A stretch of DNA of 64,000 nucleotides from Coenobita brevimanus (GCA_032717465.1 CM064712.1:23857581-23921580), one strand, 5' to 3'; numbered from the stretch's first letter, positions 22,214 through 37,054 are shown. The notes: generated from the letters alone by a model not told the origin. Program-made: numbers and translations.

Positions 22214-23260
22214 GTGGCTTAGCCCAACAAAACACCGTTATGGCCTCTACTCAGCGGCAGGGAAGAAACCTAATGAGGTGCCTGCTACCCAACCAGGACT
22301 ATATAATATATTCCTTTACTGGATAATCTGGGCCTGAGCCAGCAACTTATTGGCAAGAGAGAGAGTGTTATAAAGCAAAGGACGCATTAACTGAGTCTGA
22401 GTGTGTTGGAGCGAAAGAATTAATAGTTACATAGACCACACACACCTTCAGGCCATTGCCAGGTAGTCCAGCCTAACTCTGTGTATGGCAGGTGATCACT
22501 GAGATAGTTTACTTATAACTAATGTCCGACGGTTCGTGAGGGTGTGAGTGGGAAGCAGGATGAGTGTGAGAGGAATGTCCGTGAAAACTGACTCACTAGT
22601 AACATCGTACAGTTTCTCGTGATTGTCATAGCAGCTTTGATCTTCCCTAAAGACAAACATATCAATACATTTTCACAATACTAAGTGAGAGAGGGACAAA
22701 CGTGGGGTTGGAAGGACAAACTGGGTGCATTTACAGTTAAGGCAGCAGAGGTCTGGAACTGGTGGTGTATGAGGAGTTGGGACGCGCCCCCACCAGTCCC
22801 AGACAATGCTGATACAACACCAGGGACCCAATCAGAGGCACCCACCACACCAGCAGACAGGGCCAGCCAATATAACCAGTGCCAGATTGTTATATGACAC
22901 CAGGGAAGGAGGGGGACTCAGGAGGAGAAACGAAGGCATGAAAACGACGAAAAGCCAACGAATTCTGGTAACTGGTAGCTTCTGTGAAGATTTTCTTATT
23001 TTTTTTGTAAAACGAATAAGCTTGCAGACAAGAAAACTTGTGCATAATAATGTTACAGCTAGTCCATACATTCCCGAGGCTTAAGAGAGGAAGCTTTGAA
23101 AAGTATTTAAAGGAAAAACAAAGTTATTTTAAATATACTGGGATAAATACTTGCATGAGGCTATGTGTGATGAGTTAAAAAGTTCTTCCTTACATTCTTA
23201 CCATAATTTATGATTAAGGTGACGAGGTGAACAAAGGAAGATTTAACACCTCTACTTTTT
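22214..23260. other. No gene or repeat recognised
   Basis: About 1 kb of mixed sequence. A 70-codon frame at 22685-22897 has no recognisable domain. Confidence 0.4.
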
Positions 23261-23261
23261 G

Positions 23262-23776
23262 CTGGTTCCTTGAAAACCGTGATAAGAAACAGGGAAGTGA
23301 ACATGGAAGTGAAAAAGATACATGACAGTACTGTGATACCAACTCTAACGTATGGAAGTGAAGCTTGGACCTTGTTGGAGGGACACAAGTCAAGAATAAG
23401 AGCAGTGGATATGAGTTATCTGAGAGGAGCCTGTGGAGTCACATGGAGAGACTGACAAATGAGGAAGTGAAGGAGTGCTGTGGTGTGGATGTGGATGTGA
23501 TAGGAAGCGTTAGGAGAAATACATTGAGGTGGTTTGACCATGTGGAGAGGATGGAGAGTGAGAGACTGACGAGGAGAGTGTATGTGAGTGAGGTGGAGGG
23601 GGAGAGAGGGAGGGGGAGGCCAAGTATGAGATGAAGGATGGAGTGGTGAGGTATATGAGAGAGGGGGGGGGTGAGCTGGGAGCAGGGCAGTGAAATGGCG
23701 GATGACAGGGCGACATGGAGGCGATTTGTCTGTGGCCACCCCTTACGGGATTTAGGCGCCTGGCAATAGATAGACT
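23262..23776 (+). mobile_element. LINE family B, 3' portion
   Basis: Non-LTR element truncated to its C-terminal region. Frame one (from 23270) contains VIPTLTYGSEAWTLL and YLRGACGVTWRD. Frame two contains RNTLRWFDHVERMESERLTR and GRGRPSMR, and the last coding block reads TWRRFVCGHPLRDLGAWQ then stop. The LTYGSEAW and LRWFDHVERM blocks are the same post-RT landmarks as in LINE A (LYGAETW, RWFGHMERMD), so the families are relatives. There is almost no 3' UTR; an ATAGATAG tail follows the stop. At least two frameshifts break it. Confidence 0.85.
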
Positions 23777-24430
23777 TTTTGATATATTTTCCATTTAATT
23801 CACGCCACCCACATGACTTTATTCCGATGAGGAGACACTTTTCGAAATGCAGGATTAAGGATGCCCTTACTTACCATTTTACTTCTAGAGCAGAATAAAA
23901 TTATCGACTAAATTCGTTCGGTGGTAGACAGAATTTTTTTTTTAGCGAATTCTAGACGTTAAATGAAATCACATCCATTCGTCGGTCAGGGTAAATAAAT
24001 GTACGAAGCCTGTTGTATGGAATATAACAAGACTATAACCCTTTCTTCGGTCAGGATAAATAAATGTACGAAGGCAGTTCATGTGTGGAATATAAACACT
24101 GTAACAGCTATGGTATACTCCTTTATTATAACTTGGTCTGTAACTGCTATTTTATCCTGAATGATCTGTAACAAGAGATCAACCTTAGAGTATACTGATG
24201 GTCCCTACACCGTACTACGGAAAGGATGTAATGCCATATTACTGTCTTTTTCTGCCACTGAGATACGTAAAATTAAATGCACAAGGATGAAACTCTTGGC
24301 CAAGTTAATGTGGAAGACGTATAGTTGCATATTCCTACCCTATGGGGGTGTTGGGGCCTGAAACTTGGCAACCATACATGTAGCCAGAACATTGTAGGGT
24401 TGCATATATTAGGGGCTAAGATACTAGTAA
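23777..24430. other. Unassigned, with a short internal duplication
   Basis: TCGGTCAGGNTAAATAAATG TACGAAG occurs at about 23980 and 24048, 69 bp apart, a local two-copy repeat. No gene. Confidence 0.5.
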
Positions 24431-24535
24431 ATGTGTGTGTATGTGTGTGGATGAGTAAATTGGGAATGTGTCGTCCTGTCTCGGCTACCTCCCTGTCATT
24501 AGGGGAAGCAGTCTAGGTATGTAGATAGACAGATA
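24431..24535 (+). mobile_element. LINE family A 3'-end fragment
   Basis: Matches the last 100 bp of the LINE at 5781-7781: GGATGAGTAAATTGGGAATG, GTCGTCCTGTCTCGGCTACC, TTAGGGGAAGCAGTCTAGGT, ending ATAGACAGATA. Only the 3' UTR tip was copied. Confidence 0.8.
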
Positions 24536-24683
24536 TTTTAGGGGACATGATCGGCCTACGTTCCTGGTGAGATATTAAGCTAATTTTTATAGGCACACGT
24601 CCATAATACAGACATTCTTTTTATATTTTAATGGCGTATGAAAAAAATATTACGCCTAGATCTTCAAGCAGATGTAATACCTT

Positions 24684-24756
24684 TATATATATATATATCT
24701 ATCTATCTATCTATATATGTATATCTATATATCTATATATATATATATATCTATAT

Positions 24757-24811
<55 letters not shown>
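24684..24811. repeat. AT / ATCT microsatellite
   Basis: (TA)n interrupted by (ATCT)4-5 near 24698 and single C or G steps, then 50 bp of pure AT. Confidence 0.97.
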
Positions 24812-24813
<2 letters not shown>

Positions 24814-25244
24814 AATGCTGATCAATATGGCTAATTGTTTTGAAGTTGGTGTCATTTTTCATCGATTATATGGTCCACTCAGCTTCAACTTACTTTACAA
24901 ACATGCTTCTCTCGTGACCAAATAAACTGAGCAGACAAGCCAGTGACTGATGACCGGCAGGGTGGAAAATACTCACAGTTTTTAGCTCAACTCACGCCAA
25001 ACTTCCAACACAGCGGCTGGTTAAGATAAGGGCCGAGGGTGGCTGGCAGTGGTCTTCTTCACTAACATATTTGTGGCCTATAGACTCAGATATTTACTCC
25101 ATTGTAGGATTTCACTATTATCATTCCAGCAAATGACTTCTCTTGCATGATTACACCCATTATCCTCCTCACCGTCATCATCCTCACCATCATCGTCATC
25201 AAATTGTGGGAGAGATGATCAACTTTCTCAATAGCTAATACTTG

Positions 25245-25432
25245 ACAGCCGTGGTGGAGGTAGTGGTGATAGTGATGGTGATGGCAGATGTAGTGGTGAT
25301 GGTGATGAGGATGGCGATGATGGTGATGATGCTGACGATGGTGATGATAGTGGTGGCAGTTGTATTTGATTTCTGTGGTGATGGTAGTAGAGATATTGGT
25401 GGTGGTGACTGATGACAATAATATTAATAATG

Positions 25433-25463
<31 letters not shown>

Positions 25464-25510
25464 TAATAATAATAATAATAATAATAACTAATGATAATAA
25501 TGATAATGAT
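25245..25510. repeat. GGT/GAT triplet region followed by (AAT)n
   Basis: 25245-25415 is a degenerate array of GGTGAT-type triplets; 25420-25510 is AAT with scattered GAT. His-rich and Ile-rich minus-strand frames here are repeat translations. Confidence 0.85.
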
Positions 25511-25606
25511 AGATACGTATATAGATAGATACATGAATGTATAGATAAGTAGATAGGAAGATAAATTGGTACATAAAGAAATCTAGAATGGCACTCAGTA
25601 GAGCGC

Positions 25607-26021
25607 ATACCTCCGCCAAGGCCCAACATGCAGTTCCTTTTAATTCAGTCAAGTCTAATCCAATATCACACTCATAACCCTATAAGTTGTAACATCATAA
25701 TTTTAAACTACCCATAACACTTAATCATAATTTTTTAACTCATTCTAACAGCCAACAAAACGTTTTACTTTTGAAACTGTCGAAAAACGCCCTATCTTGC
25801 AATATTAAAGAATGTGAAAAAAACAAAAAATCCTGGATCCGCACATTTATACGGATCCGCACCAAAATTTAATGGAGTCTATTCTGGGCCAAGGCCCATT
25901 CCCCTACCAAGTTTCGTGGCAATCTGTCCAGTAGTTTCTGTGTAATCTTGTTGACAAACCAACCAACCAACCAACAAACAAACGGACAGGGGTGCAAACA
26001 TAACCTCCTTGGAGGAGGTAA
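25607..26021. mobile_element. 415-bp element with inverted termini ACCTCCNCCAAGG
   Basis: Left end ACCTCCGCCAAGG (25609-25621) and right end CCTTGGAGGAGGT (26007-26019) are inverted repeats differing at one position. Inside are a palindromic GGATCCGCACATTTATACGG stretch near 25838, the phrase CCAAGTTTCGTGGCAATCTG, and a CCAACCAACCAACAAACAAA run before the right end. No open frame, so it is non-autonomous. I believe this is a widespread invertebrate element type, but cannot name it from memory with certainty. Confidence 0.75.
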
Positions 26022-26099
26022 TAAATTCATAGATGAGAACAGGGACTACGAAATTGAAGTGTGGTATATCGTGGATAGACACCAACCCACAGAGTATCC

Positions 26100-26205
26100 A
26101 GCGTCAGACAATGGATAGGTAGATACAGTAGGTAGGTAAGTAGGTAGACAGGTATATAGATAGACAGATAGAGAGACAGATAGAATGAGAGAGAGATAGT
26201 GGCCA
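26100..26205. repeat. Degenerate GATA/GACA/GTAG repeat
   Basis: Mixed tetranucleotides such as GGTAGGTAAG, AGATAGACAGATAG and GAGAGAGATAG. Confidence 0.8.
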
Positions 26206-26334
26206 GGGCTACGTGGTGGAAGTACTACGCTCCCTAGTCCCAACTTTGTCTCTCCCAGCCTGCAAAAGAAGTCACCGGATATCAGTAGAAGATGAAATAT
26301 GGTGTCTTGAAGTCCAGCTGATGTGGTCGAGAAT

Positions 26335-26790
26335 TTACTGTGGCTGTGGAGTGGGAGGCTGTCCGTGAGGGAAGATGTGGGTGAAGGTGTGGGTAAGCAA
26401 AGGTGCGGGTGAAGGGGGGTGCGGGTGGATGTATGTATGAATGAGGGACGATGTGGATGAGGCAATATGTGGGTAAGGATGGATGAGAATAAATGAAGTT
26501 TTGGGTGAGATGAAGTGTGAGTACGGGAAAGCGGAGTAAAGACGGTTGCAGTAGGTGAAAAGGGGTATTAGTGAAACGGTGTGATATAAGGTTTGTGAGA
26601 AAGAACGTAAGAGGGTGTGGGTGAGGGAAGGAGTAGAGAGGAAAGGGTACAAGTGAGGAAGAGTGAATGAAAGGGCGTGATAAGGAAAGTGTGAAGGGAG
26701 AGTGAGGGTGAGGGTGAGTGGGTGTGGTAAGGGGGAGTGTGGAGGGAGGGTGTGAGTGAGGGTGAGAGAAGTTGGTGAGGCAGGGCGCGT
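26335..26790. repeat. G-rich degenerate GTGAGGG region
   Basis: Plus strand rich in GTGGGTGA, GTGAGGG and GGGAGTG phrases with many GGG tracts, densest at 26695-26770. Long Ser/Thr/Pro/His frames on the minus strand reflect this composition. Confidence 0.75.
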
Positions 26791-26947
26791 ATGAGTGGTA
26801 CATTTGTTCCAGGCTTGGGTGGAGAGGATCGTGTTGGGGGCGGCCAGAGGTGCATTATTTCAAGAAGATAGACGCGCAAACTCCCAAGGATCCTCGAGTC
26901 CAGACGCCGACCAGAGGGGAAATTATCTTAAAACATCTGTCGGGGGA

Positions 26948-28507
<1,560 letters not shown>

Positions 28508-28580
28508 CAGGGGCGGCATTTGGGGGGGCAGCGAGGGGCGCTCATCCCCCCCCCCCAAGCTTTCTGAGGAGGCCTCCAAA
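28508..28580. mobile_element. Possible hAT-like terminus
   Basis: CAGGGGCGGCATTTGGGGGG at 28508 resembles the CAGGGGCGGA-type terminal inverted repeat of hAT transposons. A long C-run follows. No matching opposite end was seen nearby, so this is a weak call. Confidence 0.25.
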
Positions 28581-28667
28581 TCAACTACGATTAATGAAAA
28601 AAATATAAGGTTAACACCGTGAACTTAGAAATAATTTGAATTTAGCCTCAATACGTTTTGAGTAAAA

Positions 28668-28678
28668 TATATATATAT

Positions 28679-28727
<49 letters not shown>
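28668..28727. repeat. (AT)n(GT)23 microsatellite
   Basis: A 13-bp AT run followed by 47 bp of GT that abuts the 3' end of the minus-strand CR1-like LINE. Confidence 0.95.
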
Positions 28728-30730
<2,003 letters not shown>

Positions 30731-30909
30731 ATCACAATAATTTACTAGGTATATTAAAGGATGTCAATGTAAGTATGTTCCTTGCCCGCTGTTCAGTTAA
30801 CTTCAGTACTGAGCTGCCTTTTTTATTGTATTCTGGCTATCAGTAAAAGCTTTTATTCATCTTAGGAAGTACGCATCCGTAGGTAGGAGTCTTAAGAGTT
30901 CATTTAGAT

Positions 30910-31230
30910 CAGTGGTTCTTAAAGTGGGCGATGGTACGGAAAGATCCAGGGGGACGGTGAGGCGCGGTGACGTACAATGGGACCGTGAGGAAAAAGTGGA
31001 CGGTAGGGGGCAGCAAGGTGGCATCAAAATCGAGTAAGCATTTTATATTTTTACAGAATCTGTATGATAAAATCTAAGTCACAAACGCTTAAGTGACATG
31101 TATGCTTCACAAAAAATAAAATTAACATAGAATTGTACACGAAAGCATGGTTTTATTTTATTTTGTTGTTCGAAGTCGGAGATAAAAGTGTGAACGTTTG
31201 CCAGTGCTAGAATATCCATTAGTGTGTGTG
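30910..31230 (+). mobile_element. hAT-like element fragment (one terminus)
   Basis: CAGTGGTTCTTAAAGTGGGC at 30910 closely fits the CAGNGGTTCTCAAACTGGG end known from hAT transposons, and the following GGGGGACGGTGAGG phrase also suits. No reverse-complement end was found up to about 32 kb and no transposase frame exists, so this is a truncated or non-autonomous copy with an uncertain right edge. Confidence 0.5.
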
Positions 31231-31494
31231 TCAGGAAGTAATTAGTTTAATAAATAATGGGGTTGCTTCAGAGGGTGTGATGGAGGGGAGGAGGGAATGC
31301 AGGTGTGGGTGGCGAGAGGAATGCAGGGTCTTCTTAGGTAAAGTGGGGGGATGGGGGGTTTAAAGGAGTGATCTGAGCCTAACCTTAACTAAGTCAACTG
31401 GGTTCTTTGTGTCCCTGTCAGTTGATACCCGAGTTTGGCGAATGTGTTGACGAAGATTAAACTTATAGTGAGTGCCGCAGTGTGTGTTAAAGCG

Positions 31495-31522
31495 ACACAC
31501 ACACACACACACACACACACAC
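31495..31522. repeat. (AC)14 microsatellite
   Basis: 28-bp AC run joined to the 5' end of SINE B. Confidence 0.95.
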
Positions 31523-31785
31523 CGCTCGCTTGCTCAGTGGTAACGTTCTCGCTTGCCACCTGGTAGACGGGAGTTCGCTCCTCGCTCAGGTTGTGAAAAG
31601 TTTCACTGACGAAGTGGGTGGTCACTGTCCCCCTTGAGCAAGGGGACGGGTGTGTGCGTGTGTGAAGATCACAGCCTTGCCCTTAGATCGGACTATATGA
31701 GCTCTCAGCTCCCTTCCGGGAGGGTAAAAAGCTGACGATCACGATCATCAAGTGATCCTGACCGACCCGGTGAATTACAAACAGA
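31523..31785 (+). mobile_element. tRNA-derived SINE (family B)
   Basis: tRNA-like head with A box TTGCTCAGTGGTAACG (31530 region) and B box GAGTTCGCTCC (31571-31581), then a body containing CTTCCGGGAGGGTAAAAAGC and GATCCTGACCGACCCGG, and a short A-containing end before a GA/GACA microsatellite. The body does not match SINE A. Only one copy is in the window, so repetitiveness is inferred from structure. Confidence 0.6.
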
Positions 31786-31825
31786 GAGAGAGAGAGAGAG
31801 AAGCAGACAGACAGACAGACAGAGA
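31783..31825. repeat. GA and GACA microsatellite
   Basis: (GA)n for about 20 bp then (CAGA)n. Confidence 0.9.
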
Positions 31826-32077
31826 GCAAAATAACTAGAACCTTCTGTATCCAAGTTTGCTAAACTTAGTGGAAGGGTGGGGGGTCAAAGGTCAGTGTCA
31901 CAGGGCCTGGGCAGACGTTGACCTGGCAAAATAAACTTACAGCTTTGATCACGTTTTGACCAAACTTGGAGGAAATGTTGATGGAAATGCAAGACTGAAG
32001 TGATTTAAATTTGAGAGCAATCAGTCAAATTTAAATGTCACAGGGCTTTTTGGGACTAGTTGGTGGACACGAGTGTT

Positions 32078-32108
32078 GATCCTCCTCCTCCTCCTCCTCC
32101 TCCTCCTG
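32078..32108. repeat. (TCC)10 trinucleotide repeat
   Basis: Perfect CTC/TCC run of about 30 bp. Confidence 0.95.
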
Positions 32109-32269
32109 GCAGAGACTATACATGTATCGTTGTCTCATGTACATAAATAGGACTCTTGTTATGACAATGACTCCATCGGGTATTGGCAAAAAAAATCAAG
32201 GATTGTAGGAAAAACAATCTGGTTTAATAGGGGTAGGAGGAGAGCGTGAAGGAGCAATAAAAGGAAAAC

Positions 32270-32592
32270 AGCAAGTGGCAATAAAAGCTTGAGCTCACAC
32301 TGGCAACTCTGTTAATAGCTGTGCAGTTGGGCACCTGCATATCAGGCCAGTGATGCAGAGCGTGTTGTGGGCAAACAGGAGTATACGCTAACATCAAATC
32401 TCAGTTTACCCCTCCCGATTGTCCCAAGGCTAGGCTATCGTAGTCCAGTACATTTAAAGGCAGATGACCAGTTGCACTTCCCTGGGTGGCAGTACATGAT
32501 AGAAAAGCCGCATCCAGTCCTCTTGGGATCTAGACTGAGGAAGGCAGCCACTCCGAATGCGGCGTTCAAACCACTAGGCCACAAGACTTAAA
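32270..32592 (-). mobile_element. Possible degraded tRNA-derived SINE
   Basis: On the minus strand from 32592: GTGGCCTAGTGGTTTGAACG fits a pol III A box; a weak B box, GTCTAGATCCC, follows 40 bp later. The body continues to about 32270. No second copy is visible here and the B box is poor. Confidence 0.35.
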
Positions 32593-32733
32593 TCTGACTG
32601 TCCGTTTAAATGATTCGTGTGTAGTCGGTAAGTTTTTTTTTTTTTTTTTATGCGAGGAAGAAGGAACCAAAGGCCATGGCCCGCAGTAACAGTTCCCTCC
32701 AAGAGAAAAACAAAATACAATAGAGAGCCAAAT

Positions 32734-34466
32734 TCAAGATCCGATCATTTGGAGATGCCTGGACACACTGCGTTTGAAAGACTGGAGATCATAGGCAGCA
32801 GGAAATACAGATAGAGGGAGACAGTTCCAGAGCTGACCTGTTGCATAAATGAAAGACTGGGAGTAACGGTTAACTCTTGCATTAGAGAGCTGGACAGAAA
32901 AGGGATGAGAGTTTGCTGCCAGACGGGTGCTACGCGCCCGTCGTAGAGGTGGAGGAATGCAAGCAGACAGTTCAGAGGAGCAGTGACCATTAAAGTAGCG
33001 ATAGAAAAGAGATAAAGATGCAACAGTGCGGCGAAGAGACAGAGGTTGAAGAGAGTCAGTAAGAGGAGGAGAGTTAATGAGACGAAAAGCCTTTGACTCC
33101 ACCCTATTGAGAAGAGCTGTATGTGGGGAGCCTCCCCACACATGAGAGTTGTACTCCACACAGGGGCGGATAAAACCTCTGTATAGAGTCAACAATTGTG
33201 CAGGGGTAAAGAAAGAGCGGAGTCGGCTTAGCACACCCAATCTCTTGGAAGCAGATTTTACAAGAGATGTAATATGGTCTTTCCAAGATAAGTCCTGAGT
33301 AAATGAAACCCCAAGCATGTTCAAGGATGATGCAGGATTAAGCTGAATATTATTAAACATTAATGGGTATACCTGTGGAAGATTTTGTCGGGTTGATAGG
33401 TGTAAGAACTGAGTCTTAGATGCATTAAAGACAACCATATTATTTTTACCCCAGTCAGCGATACGAGCCAAGTCAGACATTAGGTGTGCCATAGCCTCAT
33501 CCCTTGTTTCTTGAAGTAACTGTTGAGATGGGCGTTGCGGGAACCGAATGGAAAGGTGAAGGGTGGAGTCATCAGCGTATGAGTGGATAGGGTTAGATGT
33601 ACAGCTTAGAAGATCATTGATGCATAAAAGGAAGAGAGTTGGTGATAGGACAGAGCCCTGAGGAACACCACTGTTGATAGATCTAGGAGAAGAACGATGG
33701 CCGTCTACAACAGCGGCTATAGAACGACCAGAAAGGAAGCTAGCGATGAAGGCACAGATAGAAGGATAGAAACCGTAGGAGGGCAGTTTGGAAATTAAAG
33801 ATTTATGCCAGACTCGATCGAAAGCCTTTGAGATGTCAAGTGCAATGGCAAAGCTTTCGCCAAAGTCCCGAAAGGAGGATGACCAGGAGTCTGAAAGGTA
33901 GGTGAGAAGATCGCCAGTGGAGCGTCCCTGACGGAACCCATACTGACGATCGGAAAGAAGGTTGTGATAGGAAAGATGCCTTAAAATTTTTCTATTAAGA
34001 ATTGACTCGAAATCTTTTGAAATACAGGACGTTAAAGCAATTGGACGATAGTTGGAGGGTTGGGAGTGGTCACCCTTCTTTGGGACTGGCTGAATGAGAG
34101 CAAACTTCCAGCAAGAAGGAAAGGTACAAGTCGACAGACAAAGGCGAAAGAGTTTGCCTAGGCAGGGTGTAAGCACAGAAGCACAGTTCTTGAGAACAAC
34201 AGGAGGGACCCCATCAGGCCCATATGCCTTGTTAGTACTGAGGCCAGTGATGGCAGAAAATACATCAACTGAAGAAATTTTAATGTCAGCCATGAGGAAG
34301 TCAGAGGGGAGAAGTGATGGAGGAACAGCACTGGAATCGTCTAAGGTGGAATTGGAGGAGAAATTCTGTGCGAAGAGATCTGTTCTATCAGTAGAAGAAA
34401 TAGCTACAGAATCATCAGAGTAGAAAAGAGGAGGGAAGGATGATGAGGTAAAGTTGTTAGAAAGAT
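32734..34466 (-). pseudogene. Reverse transcriptase region of LINE C
   Basis: After the A6 slip the frame is open to the natural stop: [73 protein letters not shown] (33803-33838), NSGVPQGSVLSPTLF, the catalytic SYADDSTLHLS (YADD at 33568-33579), LGVSFTQDLSWKDHI, RPCVEYNSHVWGG, and the end block LWNCLPLSVFPAAYDLQSFK. All RT palm motifs are intact with no stop over nearly 580 codons, so this part is close to functional. An ATG upstream within the overlap would make a longer but out-of-frame lead, which I do not take as the start. Confidence 0.88.
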
Positions 34467-35694
34467 TTTTTGGCAAGGTGCCAGAAGGAGCGGGAAGAAT
34501 TCGAGTTGGAGAGTTGAGAGCATTTAGTATGGATGAAATTATTTTTAGTAGAGCGAAGAACAGACTTAGCACGATTCCGGGCAGAAACGTAAAGATGATG
34601 TGATTCAGGGGTGGGTTGGCTCCGGTACCTTTTGTAGGCCTTCTCCTTGTTGCGGACAGCATTAGAACAAGCGTGATTAAACCAAGGCTTTCTTGCGTTA
34701 GTCAAAGGATATGAGAAGGGAATGCATGCTTCCATGCCCGAGTGAATAACCTCCGTAATGCGCAAGGCACACTCAGATGGCTCACGGCCATGGAAGCAAT
34801 AATCATTCCAGGGAAAATCAAAGAAGTACTGCCTGAGGGCCTCCCAGTTCGCGGCTCCAAAATGCCACAGACGACGTTTCCCTGGAGGGTCCACAGGCCG
34901 TACCGGAGTGATAGGACAGGTTAAGGTAATAAGGTTGTGATCGGAGGAGCCCAACGGAGAGAAAAGATTAAGAGAGTAAGCAGAAGGATTAGTTGTGAGG
35001 AAGAGGTCAAGTATGTTGGAGCTCTCTCCAAGGCGGTCAGGGATACGGGTAGGGTGCTGTACAAGCTGCTCTAGGTCATTAAGGATAGAAAAGATGTAGG
35101 CTTGTTCACCAGGTGGATCCGTGAAAGGAGAGGAGAGCCAAAGGTGGTGGTGAACATTGAAATCTCCAAGAATGGAGATTTCAGAGAAAGGAGAAATGGA
35201 CAGAATGTGTTCCATCGTAGAAGTAAGATAGTCGAAGAATTTTTGATAGTCAGTAGAATTAGGGGATAAGTAAACAGCACAGATATATTTAGTCAGAGAA
35301 TGACAGGAAAGCCGAAGCCAGAGTGTGGAGAATTCAGACGAATCAAGTTCAGGAACACGAGAGCAAGATAAGTCGTTGCGTATATATACACAACAGCCAC
35401 CTTTGGCTTTGAAATGAGTATAGAGAAAGTAGGAGGATACAGAAAAGGGTTTGCTGTCGGTTGCCTCAGACAGCTGAGTCTCCGTCAGAAAAAGAAGATG
35501 AGGTTTAGAGGAGGAGAGGTGGTGCTCAACAGAGCGAAAGTTAGAGGAAAGGCCGCGAATGTTGCAGAAATGAAGAAGAAGAGAGTCAGACAGTGGTTCC
35601 AGGCACCTCGAGTCGTCACCGGGAGAGGGGCAGATGGTGGGGGCATTTATGGTCCCCCCCCTGGGGACTCCGAGGCTTGATTAGTGGACGCCAT
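34460..35694 (-). pseudogene. APE-type endonuclease region of LINE C
   Basis: Starts [13 protein letters not shown] from the ATG at 35694. After a one-base slip in a G8 run it continues [16 protein letters not shown] and then the endonuclease core: [11 protein letters not shown] (Asn of motif I), [12 protein letters not shown] (catalytic Glu), [27 protein letters not shown] (GDFN catalytic Asp/Asn) and [11 protein letters not shown] (the SDH motif with catalytic His). All the expected catalytic residues are visible and in order. After the domain comes a linker with [20 protein letters not shown]. The frame then ends at a stop just after an A6 run. In the retrotransposon life cycle this domain nicks target DNA for priming. 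Confidence 0.85.
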
Positions 35695-36129
35695 TTTCGT
35701 TGATTTTTGAATAGGAAGTGTAGTGTGTACTGTGCATGTAGTTTGGTGAAGATAGTTAGAGAAATTTGTACTGGAGAGCATGCTGGCCTACTCTCTGTGT
35801 AAATGAGACACTCAAAAAGTTCAGCAAAGGGATATGGTCAGGAACTAGTCCTGAGGGCTGATGAAACGGGAGCTCCAGCACTCCCTGTCATCAGCTTTCC
35901 ATCCACCTCGGGAGTACTGCCCTGCTCGACTGGTGCTACAGTCTACTCCTCTGAAACCAAAGCCTACTCCATTAACCTGCAGTGAAAGGCTGATGATGAT
36001 GATGATGATAAATTATCGTTCTCATTACCTTTACACATACTATATCCAGAATACTGCTATGTAAACACGGCCTCACACTATCCAGATTTCTCTCAGAAAG
36101 ACACGAACTAGAAATATAAGTAGCTCACA

Positions 36130-36965
36130 ACTTGTTTATTGTAAATTGTTCGTTCCTCTCACATCACCCACTTTCTTTCAGTTTTTCAGCCTTATATTTT
36201 CCCTATGCTCCTCTGACCCCAGCCAACTCTGTCTGTAATCCCGCGTCTCAAACTCATACAACATGTGATATCCAGCCTGGCCCCATCATCACCATCACCA
36301 AGATCCTTTGTCACCACACATCCTCACTCACTCCCGCCAATCCAAACTGTCTTCCTTCATGTACTCCTCTCATTTTATTTTTTTATATTTATCAGTTTTA
36401 CTCTTCACTCTCCTATTAATTTTTGCATCCTCATCCACGTCGCCATCATTCATGCTCGCCTCCTCTACGTCTCTCAACTTGTGATACATTTACTCCCTCC
36501 CTCTCACATCAGCAGTCTCCGCCCTGACTGAAACAGTTTTATTAATACTGCCCTTTGTCTTCCTCCCCTCAGTCTCCCATCAACACTGCATTTTACTTCA
36601 AACCACACCCCCTCATATACCTCTTCCCTGCCTCTCAGTCTCTACGATACATTTGCTCCCTCGCCTTCCACATCAGCAGAGTCCAGCATGAATGAGCATT
36701 AATAGTAGGACTCCCTTTAGCCTGACTCTGCTCACATAAGCCACCCTCCTTCATATACTCCTTCCCGACATCATCTAAGCCACCCTCCTTCATACACTCC
36801 CTCCCTCCACCTCTGGGATATATTTGCTCCTTGCCTACATCTCTCCACCTCTGGGATATATTTGCTCCTTGCCTCCATCTCTCCACCTCTGGGATATATT
36901 TGCTCCTTGCCTGCCACATCAGGCGAGTCTCCAGCCTGTCTGAGTCACATGTCCGCCTCTCTGAT
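36130..36965. repeat. Pyrimidine-rich region with multi-scale repeats
   Basis: A phrase like GATACATTTGCTCCCTCGCC followed by TTCCACATCAGCAG recurs near 36482, 36647 and 36892, giving a degraded repeat of 165-245 bp spacing. Inside it, 36805-36918 is a clean 38-bp unit x 3 (CTCCACCTCTGGGATATATT followed by TGCTCCTTGCCTNCATCT). Confidence 0.8.
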
Positions 36966-37054
36966 GTAAACCATTTCCCTCAGTTGTTCCAAAGTTGGCC
37001 CGTTATCTGCCTGCACTCTTGCCTGCTGGTGAAGGCGACCGGCTGAGTGACGAG

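Larger units (their letters stand above)
32633..35995 (-). mobile_element. LINE family C, near full length
   Basis: Non-LTR retrotransposon on the minus strand: a 5' leader (about 300 bp, 35695-35995, starting at a CAT/ATC triplet run), a coding region from an ATG at 35694 to a stop at 32734, an 85-bp 3' UTR and a poly(A) tail (plus-strand T17, 32633-32649). It carries both an APE-type endonuclease and a reverse transcriptase. The frame is broken only twice, each by one base in a homopolymer (G8 at about 35652 and A6 at about 34467). Those could be recent mutations or base-calling errors. A second copy lies at 44709-46841 on the other strand. Its precise clade is not assigned. Confidence 0.9.

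Noticed and set aside
34094..34423. 109-codon plus-strand frame across LINE C
   Set aside because: It is the antisense shadow of the reverse transcriptase coding strand.
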